Positions 1 to 6,356 of a DNA stretch of 7,043 bases are shown here, in pieces. The position numbers were made by a program, and so were the translations under genes. Below the pieces are notes generated by a model, which was not told the DNA's origin, made no database searches, and was given only the letters and a program-made list of their open reading frames with translations. The stretch lies in contig JARIHB010000005.1 in assembly GCA_029288515.1 (NCBI GenBank), forward strand, positions 1-7,043. The letters are read 5' to 3'. Positions within the stretch are counted from its first letter, which is position 1. Each line of letters opens with the position of its first letter. The DNA is from Candidatus Saccharimonadota bacterium (GTDB taxonomy: Bacteria; Patescibacteriota; Saccharimonadia; Saccharimonadales; UBA4665).

Positions 1-50
1 GATCTACACGAGCCTTATCGTCGGCAGCGTCAGATGTGTATAAGAGACAG
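1..50 (+). other. Illumina Nextera i5 adapter (sequencing artefact)
   Basis: Bases 1-9 match the end of the Illumina P5 primer tail (GATCTACAC). Bases 10-17 (GAGCCTTA) sit where the 8-base i5 index belongs, and from memory match Nextera XT index S521. Bases 18-31 are the Nextera read-1 adapter core (TCGTCGGCAGCGTC). Bases 32-50 are the 19-bp Tn5 mosaic end (AGATGTGTATAAGAGACAG). The order and junctions are exactly those of a library adapter, so this is untrimmed adapter at a contig end and not a natural transposon. Native sequence starts at base 51. Any reading frame crossing this stretch is spurious. Confidence 0.98.
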
Positions 51-51
51 G

Positions 52-1968
52 TTACGGCACGTTAACGATGTGTATGTCATCACGGTGCAGAGCTGCCACC
101 CGGTCATGCGTTTTATCAGAGGTAACCACCGTAATGGGCTCGGTGGTGTTATCGGCACACCAATCCAATGTACGCACCCGGTCATCAATTGTTTGCCGAC
201 CTGTAACTGTTATAGCGTTCGTACAGACATCAGTAAGGTACGACGCTGAACGTGTAAAGTATGCACCGTAGTTATCCTCCCCAAACGTATAACCGCGAAG
301 TACCACGATCTTCGTGTTAGTGAACGTATCCCGGTCAGACAAATAAGCAGCAAGAACCTTAGCCGTGTCATAGGCGAGGAGGCTGCGTCGCTGCGCCATA
401 TTATTGAGTGCCGATGTGTTCTGGCCGCTCGCGATGATAGCCAGCGTCACTACCCCTGCAGCAACAATAACCGGCGCAAATGGCAGTCTGCTCCCTTTGC
501 TCATGCGAGTCATAAGACTAGTAAATGCCGGCACGAAGAAAATCCCCAGCAAGCATACCGCCAAGCCAAAAACCTTAACAAAATAGTACGTCGTTTTATC
601 AGCGCTCCACAGCTGAAAAACGAATATTGCAAAAGAGAACAAAATGATAGGTATAGTGGCCACTACGAGCGCGTCGCCGAGGTTCCGGTCAGCATCCCGG
701 CCGTAGAACCATACGCCAAATACTACCACAGCAATTACGCCCACTAACGTATTGCTGATGGCGAAAATGCCACCGTCGGTAGTAATCTGCGCCGCAGTGC
801 TGTCAGCGGCAAACGCTTTAAAGATATACACCTGGAACAACGCCGCTCCCACGGTTACTGCCACTACGACCACCGGAAGCCATATCGCGCGCCACCTATG
901 TATACCATCTCGCAGCACTGCAAACATGACGCGCGGCCGCCACACGGTCACAAATCCAGCCACAACCATAGCCAACGCCACTGGTAATGGCAATAACCAC
1001 GTCTGCGCCACACCAGTTAACGCCAGACAGGAGACAAGGAATAATGGTAATGCGCGCGACTGGCCCGCCCGTTCGATAATCATGGCTGCAATAAGCAGCA
1101 AATAGGCGATACAAGCGGCATAAGGACTGAAGCCAAACGTGAGAGTACCCCAAAATACTAATCCCTGTATCAGTAGGCTGCCTACAACGAAAACGCCTAC
1201 CGTACCAGCTGTCGGCTCAAGCCGGCGCTTGGCAAGACCTACGGTCAACCGCCATGCGATGCGAGTAAACACATAGAGCGTCACAACATACCACGTCGCA
1301 CAGGCTAACAGATAACTGTTAACTGCCAAAAACGGCTTGGCATGATTAAATAAATCGACGCCGAAACCGCCTAATATATTTGCTGTTGATAAATGCCAGC
1401 CCTGCGGATACGCATAGGCATTCAAAACGTTTAGGGCCTTATCGTGCAGCGACTCGTTTGTACCATACAAAAAACTATCGTTATCAGACACACCGCGTAA
1501 CAACGTAAGATGTGCCGTATTGTCAAACCCATTACTGAATATTTGTACCGTCGCAGCATTGGAGGGCCGCGGCACATAGAAGTTCGCCAGTATCAAGCCG
1601 ATTGCCACGACAGCCAGCCCACAGGCTATGACGTCGCCCCGATCAATCCGGCGCATGGTCGATAGTTGCCTGCGCCCGGCACTCACCCATAGCGCATACT
1701 GTATGGCAGCATATACTGCCAGTACTGCCACCGGTAGCACACGAACTGATAGCATCCAGCTGCATGTCCCTGCGATCATAATAGCAACGCATAGCAGCAA
1801 CAACTGCACAACACTGTTACCAAACAATGTATCGAATATGCGTGATACACCTATCCGACGTGCGGCCAGATATACTGCAGTCAGATAGGCAAGGCCATAC
1901 AGTGGCGTACAGGCCACGGCCACCAGCACAGCCAATGTCACTATCCACTTCCAATTGATCGCCCGCAT
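52..1968 (-). CDS. multi-pass membrane protein, probable GT-C-type glycosyltransferase or glycan polymerase
   Basis: This 638-residue integral membrane protein is not a family I can name firmly. About 13 hydrophobic segments are visible, roughly at residues 8-34, 52-71, 75-95, 112-131, 213-237, 256-277, 283-298, 306-341, 362-384, 403-421, 433-453, 462-482 and 497-514. A long hydrophilic loop (about 132-212) carries GFDNTAH around Asp149 and YPQGWHL (187-193). This resembles the acidic first external loop of GT-C enzymes, which use polyprenyl-phosphate sugars. A YYFVK motif (461-465) follows SADKTT. A soluble tail of about 120 residues (515-638) holds Cys582 and Cys604, a possible disulfide pair if the tail is extracytoplasmic. 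The start ATG lies 7 bp past the previous stop, with a weak AGG site (1977-1975) in front. It is the last visible gene of the operon. Its TAA stop at 52-54 is native but only one base from the adapter. Inference: it elongates, polymerises or decorates the glycan after flipping. A Wzy-type polymerase is an alternative. Confidence 0.72.
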   Translation of the reverse strand: MRAINWKWIVTLAVLVAVACTPLYGLAYLTAVYLAARRIGVSRIFDTLFGNSVVQLLLLCVAIMIAGTCSWMLSVRVLPVAVLAVYAAIQYALWVSAGRRQLSTMRRIDRGDVIACGLAVVAIGLILANFYVPRPSNAATVQIFSNGFDNTAHLTLLRGVSDNDSFLYGTNESLHDKALNVLNAYAYPQGWHLSTANILGGFGVDLFNHAKPFLAVNSYLLACATWYVVTLYVFTRIAWRLTVGLAKRRLEPTAGTVGVFVVGSLLIQGLVFWGTLTFGFSPYAACIAYLLLIAAMIIERAGQSRALPLFLVSCLALTGVAQTWLLPLPVALAMVVAGFVTVWRPRVMFAVLRDGIHRWRAIWLPVVVVAVTVGAALFQVYIFKAFAADSTAAQITTDGGIFAISNTLVGVIAVVVFGVWFYGRDADRNLGDALVVATIPIILFSFAIFVFQLWSADKTTYYFVKVFGLAVCLLGIFFVPAFTSLMTRMSKGSRLPFAPVIVAAGVVTLAIIASGQNTSALNNMAQRRSLLAYDTAKVLAAYLSDRDTFTNTKIVVLRGYTFGEDNYGAYFTRSASYLTDVCTNAITVTGRQTIDDRVRTLDWCADNTTEPITVVTSDKTHDRVAALHRDDIHIVNVP

Positions 1969-1975
1969 ACTATAC

Positions 1976-2356
1976 CTATACTTTCATACTAATAACTAAC
2001 ACACCCAGAATAATAATGGTGCTGCCAATAATTTGCTGGGGTGTAAGTCGCTCATGCAGGAATATATAGTTAGCGATCACTACAAAAATCAGTGACATAG
2101 TAGTTATTAACGTAGTGATGCTCGTAGAGCTCGCCGACAGTGACGGTACTTTGTATACCGCATTATTGAGTACTACGAATACCAGACGAGCCGTAAAGGC
2201 AAACACAGCCCCCAAGATAAACTGCCAGCTAAATACCAGCGTCACAATCCTGGCCGGCGTCATATCACCGCCTATAATCGCCCGGCTGCCAAGCAATAGT
2301 ATCGAAACGACCGTTGCCGCCGAAAACAGTACTGTCAAGATAATGATGTTCAACAT
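1976..2356 (-). CDS. half-size EamA/DMT-family membrane protein, possible lipid-linked sugar flippase subunit
   Basis: This 126-residue protein has four predicted membrane helices (about 2-23, 36-57, 77-99 and 106-124). The C-terminal stretch HERLTPQQIIGSTIIILGV (101-119) is the hallmark of the EamA/drug-metabolite-transporter fold. Full EamA proteins carry ten helices. Four-helix forms such as EmrE and ArnE/ArnF work as dimers, and ArnE/F flip undecaprenyl-phosphate-aminoarabinose. I chose the ATG at 2356, one base past the glycosyltransferase stop (TAATATG). The upstream in-frame ATG at 2404 would overlap the previous gene by 47 bp and add 16 mostly polar residues before the first helix. 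A GGAG sequence (2373-2370) lies 13 nt ahead, rather far, so translational coupling is likely. The position between a glycosyltransferase and a large membrane protein suggests lipid-sugar export. A general small-molecule exporter remains possible. Confidence 0.82.
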   Translation of the reverse strand: MLNIIILTVLFSAATVVSILLLGSRAIIGGDMTPARIVTLVFSWQFILGAVFAFTARLVFVVLNNAVYKVPSLSASSTSITTLITTMSLIFVVIANYIFLHERLTPQQIIGSTIIILGVLVISMKV

Positions 2357-2357
2357 A

Positions 2358-3614
2358 TTAATCCGGATACTCCGTGTCGGGAATACGGTTACCCTTACAT
2401 ACAAACTCTATCAGACGGTGCAGATTGTAGTCGCGTCCAAAGTGTTTGGCGTTGTATGCCTTGCCGGCAGCTCCCATTTTGAGGCGTTTCTTTTTATCCA
2501 TATCTACGAGGGTTACAATAGCCTTGGCCATACCTTTACTGTCGCCGGAATCAACGCATAGGCCGCACCCGCTGTCATTAATCAGCCGTTTAGCCTCACC
2601 ATCCATAGCGCCCACAATTGGGCGGCCGGACATCATATAAGAATTCACCTTGGCCGGAATACCGTATTCAAACAGCGGGCTTTTAGAGAGCGCCACAATC
2701 ATTGCATCGGCGATCGTCTGGTACTTAGGCACTTCTTCGACCGGTTTTAAGCCTTCAAAAAAGAAGTTATCAGCCAGGCCGCGCTTTGCAACTTCATCCA
2801 TCACCCACTTTTTAGACATGCCTTCGCCCAAAATGATGTAATTGATCGGCGTTTTACTCTTCTTTTTGGCAATAGCCGCTGCATCGATAATTGTGTCGAA
2901 CGACTGGGCAGGATTGATGTTACCGGCAAAGACAATGTTGAAGCCTTTGTTAAACCGCTTCGCAAGCGCCTTATCGTGCACTTCTTTATCGTAGAGCGTT
3001 TCGGCGGCCTGCGGTATATAGAGCGTCTTTTGTTTATCGATGCCCGCTAAGTCAACCAACCGCGTCTGGATACCTTTAAATACGCCCATCAGGCCATCTG
3101 CCCGACGATAATGCCAATACGACATTGCCGTAATGGCTTTTACCACAAGCGGATTTTTAAAATGCAGCATCGAGAACAAACTATGCGGCCAAAAATCGCA
3201 AATCACCATATACAGCTTAATACGCTTAACTTTGGCAATAATAATGCCCGGCAACGACATAAACACCGGCGACAGCTGATACACCATTACCCTGTCATAC
3301 TTGCGGAACAGCAGCATAGGTACGTAAAACATCGCACCTATCGGCCATGATATGTAATTGATAAAAATACGCGGATTGCTGTTGTTGCCACGCGGAATTT
3401 CAGGCGCGCGAATGATATTGACGCCGTTGTGTACTTGCCGGCGATTCTTAAAATATCCATAGCCATCAAAAAATTTGCCCGCCGGATAATTTGGAATGCC
3501 GCACAACACATCCACCTCATAGCCCTGTTCCACCAAACCTTCACAAACGTCAGTGACCCGGAATGTTTCCGGCCAATAATGCTGCCCTACTACTAAAATG
3601 CGTTTCTTTGCCAT
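2358..3614 (-). CDS. family 4 glycosyltransferase, WbuB/WbjE-like
   Basis: This 418-residue protein is a GT-B fold, retaining GT4 glycosyltransferase of the WbuB-like group, which transfers L-FucNAc-type sugars in O-antigen and capsule pathways. The N-terminal domain opens with RILVVGQHYWPETFRVTD (5-22), typical of this subgroup, followed by CGIPNYPAGKFFDGYG (38-53). CDFWPHSLF (139-147) matches the family's DLWP motif. The C-terminal nucleotide-sugar domain has IVFAGNINPAQ (227-237), ILGEG (261-265) and a donor-binding stretch from FEYGIPAK to SGRPIVGA (315-336), then the acidic GEAKRLI (339-345). The length is normal for the family. The ATG follows the reductase stop by 2 bp (TAGCTATG) with no clear ribosome site, so coupled translation is likely. 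Inference: it adds the 6-deoxy-L-hexosamine made by the two upstream enzymes to an undecaprenyl-linked acceptor at the inner face of the membrane. The exact donor sugar cannot be read from sequence. Confidence 0.93.
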   Translation of the reverse strand: MAKKRILVVGQHYWPETFRVTDVCEGLVEQGYEVDVLCGIPNYPAGKFFDGYGYFKNRRQVHNGVNIIRAPEIPRGNNSNPRIFINYISWPIGAMFYVPMLLFRKYDRVMVYQLSPVFMSLPGIIIAKVKRIKLYMVICDFWPHSLFSMLHFKNPLVVKAITAMSYWHYRRADGLMGVFKGIQTRLVDLAGIDKQKTLYIPQAAETLYDKEVHDKALAKRFNKGFNIVFAGNINPAQSFDTIIDAAAIAKKKSKTPINYIILGEGMSKKWVMDEVAKRGLADNFFFEGLKPVEEVPKYQTIADAMIVALSKSPLFEYGIPAKVNSYMMSGRPIVGAMDGEAKRLINDSGCGLCVDSGDSKGMAKAIVTLVDMDKKKRLKMGAAGKAYNAKHFGRDYNLHRLIEFVCKGNRIPDTEYPD

Positions 3615-3616
3615 AG

Positions 3617-4480
3617 CTATATATACTGCGGATATAATGCCCGGTGGCCGTCAATCCATTCCTTCATCTCTTTAATCATTGTTGGATAATCGCTCACGTT
3701 GAAAGAAAAGTCAGTGCGGGTGTTAGCGAGGGTCTTATTAGTAGTGAGCGGCGCTTCTTTTGCCTCGATGGTTATATCACTGCGCTTCCATACCTCCTTG
3801 AACAGCGCAAGCAGATCATGCTTTGTGATAGTGTCATGCGCCGGAGTCAAGTGGTACAGACCTGCAAGAGGTGTTCCGATGGCAGCAGCAATACCTTTCG
3901 CCAGTTCAACCGTCGTAATGCCATTCCATGTAGCGTTCGTAAATCCAAAAATTGTACCGTGCTGCTGCGAAAACCAGTTAAACAGCCCGGTGCCATTCGC
4001 ATGCGGCAGTTCCGGACCGATGATCGACATACGAAACGTCACATCTTTATCATTGCGTATCTCACCCAACGCTTTGCTGCGGTCATACATTGTCTGCCCA
4101 TCGTATGAAGAGTCTTCGCGGTATGGTCCGTTAGCGCCCGAAAAGACACAGTCGGTACTCAAATGTATGAGTCTCGTTGCAGTGCCTGCGTAGCGCTGCG
4201 CTAGAAAGTGAGGCATGTAGCCATTCAGATAAGCCGCCAGATCGGGGCGCTCATCACTTTGCTTGATAAGCACTCCCACACAGTTCACTACTACGTCAAA
4301 CATTTTGCCATCCAGAAATGCACGCGCGGCTTGTTGGTCCGCTAAATCCAGACGCACAGTGTCCTCGTTCAACTTATTCCGGCCGCCTGCGGTGGTCACT
4401 TCGTGCCCATGCTCAGCGAGGTACGTTGCTATTACATGGCCAGCCATGCCGCTGGCGCCCAAAACCAGCACACGGCTCAC
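3617..4480 (-). CDS. RmlD-like sugar-nucleotide reductase (SDR family)
   Basis: This 287-residue protein is an extended short-chain dehydrogenase of the RmlD (dTDP-4-dehydrorhamnose reductase) type. The NAD(P)-binding motif GASGMAG is at 8-14. NCVGV (66-70) and STDCVFSG (108-115) are characteristic of RmlD, and the catalytic YxxxK is Tyr132-Lys136. The length fits RmlD (about 290) and is shorter than two-domain CapF (about 370), which has a cupin tail absent here. The start is GTG, overlapping the capE stop as GTGA. An AAGGA site (4493-4489) 8 nt ahead supports it. No rmlA, rmlB or rmlC lies nearby, and the direct neighbour is capE. The substrate is therefore more likely a UDP-4-keto-6-deoxy-hexosamine, as for WbvR of the UDP-L-RhaNAc/QuiNAc pathway or FnlB of the UDP-L-FucNAc pathway, than dTDP-4-keto-rhamnose. 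That substrate call is inference from context. Confidence 0.9.
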   Translation of the reverse strand: MSRVLVLGASGMAGHVIATYLAEHGHEVTTAGGRNKLNEDTVRLDLADQQAARAFLDGKMFDVVVNCVGVLIKQSDERPDLAAYLNGYMPHFLAQRYAGTATRLIHLSTDCVFSGANGPYREDSSYDGQTMYDRSKALGEIRNDKDVTFRMSIIGPELPHANGTGLFNWFSQQHGTIFGFTNATWNGITTVELAKGIAAAIGTPLAGLYHLTPAHDTITKHDLLALFKEVWKRSDITIEAKEAPLTTNKTLANTRTDFSFNVSDYPTMIKEMKEWIDGHRALYPQYI

Positions 4481-5502
4481 AGCTCTTGTCCTTGCTTACC
4501 GGCCAACTCCTGGCGCACATACGACACAGTCTTAAGGCGTTCGATGACCCCCTTTACGTCAAGCTGTTCGGTGTTGTATGACGTATATTCACCCGCTTTG
4601 GTAATTTTCTTGTTACCGCCCTGGTATTTATCATAGTTAAGGTCGCGGGTATCGGCACGTACTCGGAAGTATTCTCCCATGTCTTCACACTTAGCCATCT
4701 CCTCGCGGGTCAAAAGCGTTTCGTGCGCTTTCTCACCGTGGCGCGTGCCGATAATACGTATCTCGGCATCCGATTTAAACATCTTCTTCAGCGCCTCAGC
4801 CACCGTCTGTACCGTAGCGGCCGGCGCTTTCTGGACGAATAAGTCACCCTGCTGGACATTCTCAAATGCAAAGGTCACAAGATCGACTGCTTCATCAAGA
4901 TTCATCAAAAAACGCGTCATAGTCGGCTCGGTAATCGTAATCGGGCCGCCAGACTTTATTTGGTTAATAAACAGTGGGATAACCGATCCGCGCGACGCCA
5001 TGACGTTGCCATACCGCGTGAGACAAATAGTGGTGCGTGCGGGATCGACATTGCGAGACTTGGCGACGACGATCTTCTCCATCATAGCCTTAGAGGTGCC
5101 CATGGCATTAATAGGGTAAGCCGCTTTATCAGTAGAAAGACATACGACGCTTTTTACACCTTGGTCGATAGCCGCCGAAAGCACATTGTCGGTACCTAAT
5201 ACATTGGTGCGTACCGCTTCCATTGGGAAAAATTCACAAGAAGGCACCTGTTTTAATGCGGCAGCATGAAAAATGTAATCAACGCCCTGTACGGCATCAC
5301 GAATGCTCTCATAGTTGCGCACGTCACCGATATAAAAGCGTACTTTGTCGCTTTTCAATGCTTTGCGCATATCGTCCTGTTTCTTCTCATCACGCGAGAA
5401 AATACGTATCTCACCAATGTCACTTTTAAGAAAACGCTTCAACACGGTGTTGCCGAATGAACCAGTACCACCGGTAATAAGCAACGTCTTACCACTAAAC
5501 AT
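4477..5502 (-). CDS. capE: UDP-N-acetylglucosamine 4,6-dehydratase (5-epimerising), CapE/FnlA/WbjB family
   Basis: This 341-residue cytoplasmic enzyme removes water from UDP-GlcNAc to form a UDP-4-keto-6-deoxy-hexosamine. Family members of this type also epimerise C5 and C3 on the way to L-sugars. The NADP-binding TGGTGSFG sits at 10-17, HAAALKQVP at 79-87 and STDKA at 123-127 (Asp125 and Lys126 are the expected acid/base pair). MGTSK at 134-138 is Met-x-x-x-Lys, the family's usual replacement for the classical SDR Tyr. RYGNVMASRGSVIP (163-176) and GTRHGEKAHETLL (252-264) are also typical. The length equals that of CapE and FnlA (about 340), and there is no membrane domain as in FlaA1-like long forms such as PglF. 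The ATG has a good GGAGAGG site 6 nt ahead. It is the first gene of the operon, facing an AT-rich promoter region. PseB, which makes a related product for pseudaminic acid, is the main alternative; the reductase neighbour favours CapE. Confidence 0.94.
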   Translation of the reverse strand: MFSGKTLLITGGTGSFGNTVLKRFLKSDIGEIRIFSRDEKKQDDMRKALKSDKVRFYIGDVRNYESIRDAVQGVDYIFHAAALKQVPSCEFFPMEAVRTNVLGTDNVLSAAIDQGVKSVVCLSTDKAAYPINAMGTSKAMMEKIVVAKSRNVDPARTTICLTRYGNVMASRGSVIPLFINQIKSGGPITITEPTMTRFLMNLDEAVDLVTFAFENVQQGDLFVQKAPAATVQTVAEALKKMFKSDAEIRIIGTRHGEKAHETLLTREEMAKCEDMGEYFRVRADTRDLNYDKYQGGNKKITKAGEYTSYNTEQLDVKGVIERLKTVSYVRQELAGKQGQEL

Positions 5503-5508
5503 GCATTA

Positions 5509-5515
5509 CCTCTCC
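5509..5515 (-). promoter_or_regulatory. ribosome binding site of capE
   Basis: GGAGAGG on the minus strand, 6 nt before the capE ATG. It is the strongest Shine-Dalgarno sequence in the operon, as expected for the first gene, while several downstream genes rely on overlap or near-overlap. It fixes the capE start. Confidence 0.8.
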
Positions 5516-5594
5516 ACTTATTGCGGTCTACGATCTACATTAGCAGATTTATCAGCCGATAGCGACACCAGAGAATCAACAGATGTTGTGATTA

Positions 5595-5623
5595 TGTATA
5601 TAAAATACTACTGTTGTAGTAAA
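5595..5623 (-). promoter_or_regulatory. candidate promoter for the capE operon
   Basis: On the minus strand, TTTACT (5623-5618) is followed after 17 bp by TATACA (5600-5595). Each hexamer matches four of six sigma-70 consensus bases. An overlapping CATAAT (5596-5591) is a better -10 but lacks a well-placed -35. Either would give a capE leader of about 80 nt. This is seen by eye only, in an AT-rich region where such matches arise easily. Confidence 0.3.
5606..5621. repeat. inverted repeat, 6-bp arms (possible operator)
   Basis: TACTAC (5606-5611) and GTAGTA (5616-5621) are perfect inverted arms around a 4-base TGTT centre. It lies between the candidate promoter elements of both divergent genes. 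There is no T-run after either arm, so it does not look like a terminator. It could be a binding site for a dimeric regulator. Confidence 0.5.
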
Positions 5624-5629
5624 TATAAT
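5624..5629 (+). promoter_or_regulatory. candidate -10 box for the DUF218-like gene
   Basis: A perfect TATAAT lies 23 bp before the ATG at 5653, which would give a leader of only about 15 nt. No good -35 stands at the usual spacing. A second -10-like sequence, TATATT (5642-5647), ends 5 bp before the ATG and would place transcription start at or near the start codon, meaning a leaderless message. Confidence 0.35.
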
Positions 5630-5635
5630 AAAATG

Positions 5636-5651
5636 GTAAAGTATATTTTAC
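5636..5651. repeat. 16-bp quasi-palindrome abutting the start codon (possible operator)
   Basis: GTAAAGTATATTTTAC reads the same on both strands at 14 of 16 positions. It ends one base before the ATG at 5653. A TACTA string at 5649-5653 repeats the half-site of the upstream inverted repeat. A repressor bound here would block the plus-strand gene. Chance is a real alternative because the region is very AT-rich. Confidence 0.45.
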
Positions 5652-5652
5652 T

Positions 5653-6354
5653 ATGCCTTTCGAGCACACCAGGGTTCAAACATCCACCGACGCAATCGAT
5701 GCCATGAGCAAGATGGTATACAGCATACCTCAGGACGTCGCCTATCGTACCGACGCTATCACCGTTATGCCTGGACTGGGCGAGCACTGGCGCGTTACCG
5801 ACGCAGTCGACGCCTGGGAAAGCACCCCTGCCCCGCGCGCCCGGTATCTTCTGATTTCCGGCACTAATAGCGCCGAAACCAGCCAGGATATATACACGCT
5901 AGAGAACTTGCAAGAGGACCCCGTCTTCCTTCATCGCGTCGAAGGAGTGCGTGTACAAGGCCATGCCGACAATGCACCGCATCAGGCAGAATGGCTCGCC
6001 GACCAGGTCGAGGAGCTGGGCGTTACCAGTGCCGCCGTATATGTCTCCCCGTATCACCTGCTGCGCGCTACGCTCACCATAGCGAAAACATTTAAAACAC
6101 GTGGTTTGGGCAATGTACCGGTATACCCTATACCGGTTGCCGTCCCTCCCGACACCATAGTGCCCGAAACCGGCAAGAACTCCTGGCAATCGGTACCGGG
6201 TGAAAATGAACGTATTCGCAAATATAGCGAACCACCATTTGAAAACGTCATGACCTTACCCGAGCTGCAAGACTACGTACGTTTTCTATGGAGTCACCAC
6301 GACATCATCCGCACCGCCCGGGCTGCACGCCGCGCACCTCAATCCCGCGCGTAA
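5653..6354 (+). CDS. DUF218/YdcF-like protein
   Basis: This 233-residue soluble protein most resembles the DUF218 (YdcF/SanA/ElyC) fold. The visible parallels are a first strand ending in a glycine-rich loop (ITVMPGLG, 36-43) and a second strand ending YLLISGTNSAE (65-75). GHADNAPHQAEWLAD (103-117) stands where the family has its Asn-Thr-x-Glu-Asn segment, followed by VYVSPYHLLRA (129-139), the family's Ser-x-Tyr-His-x-x-Arg-Ala motif. GENERIRKY (183-191) and ELQDYVRFLW (204-213) close the domain. Unlike SanA and ElyC it has no membrane anchor. The function of the family is poorly known; some members affect envelope integrity. The start is uncertain: the ATG at 5653 has no Shine-Dalgarno site, and the in-frame ATGs at 5704 and 5713 are no better supported. 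It is divergent from capE and converges on the DUF2304 gene, so it forms its own transcription unit. Confidence 0.8.
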   Translation: MPFEHTRVQTSTDAIDAMSKMVYSIPQDVAYRTDAITVMPGLGEHWRVTDAVDAWESTPAPRARYLLISGTNSAETSQDIYTLENLQEDPVFLHRVEGVRVQGHADNAPHQAEWLADQVEELGVTSAAVYVSPYHLLRATLTIAKTFKTRGLGNVPVYPIPVAVPPDTIVPETGKNSWQSVPGENERIRKYSEPPFENVMTLPELQDYVRFLWSHHDIIRTARAARRAPQSRA

Positions 6355-6356
6355 CC

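Larger units (their letters stand above)
5503..5652. other. divergent AT-rich intergenic region
   Basis: This 150-bp gap separates the divergent starts of capE (minus) and the DUF218-like gene (plus). The half next to the plus gene (about 5590-5650) is strikingly AT-rich and holds promoter-like hexamers and two inverted repeats. The half next to capE (5503-5580) is of average composition and would be the capE leader. I see no small ORF, riboswitch fold or RNA gene in it. Confidence 0.85.

Noticed and set aside
32..50. Tn5 mosaic end as evidence of a natural Tn5-type transposon
   Set aside because: It is directly joined to the Nextera adapter core, index and P5 tail, so it is a library adapter.
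34..249. Plus-strand frame of 71 codons
   Set aside because: It starts inside the adapter and runs antisense to the 638-residue gene.
896..1153. Minus-strand 85-codon frame and plus-strand frames at 752-1105 and 1628-1888
   Set aside because: They lie within the long membrane-protein gene in other frames, with low-complexity composition and no recognisable motifs.
1976..2404. Longer start (ATG 2404) for the EamA-like protein
   Set aside because: It would overlap the glycosyltransferase by 47 bp and add a polar leader before the first helix; the ATG at 2356 fits the operon spacing.
3699..4193. Plus-strand frame of 164 codons
   Set aside because: It is antisense to the RmlD-like gene, whose motifs are intact, and shows no family features.
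4477..4480. TGA read as glycine (code 25)
   Set aside because: CapE reaches its normal family length exactly at this TGA, and the next gene starts across it with a good ribosome site, so TGA is a stop here.
5606..5621. Hairpin as an intrinsic terminator
   Set aside because: The stem is short and AT-rich, no T-run follows on either strand, and it lies upstream of both divergent genes.
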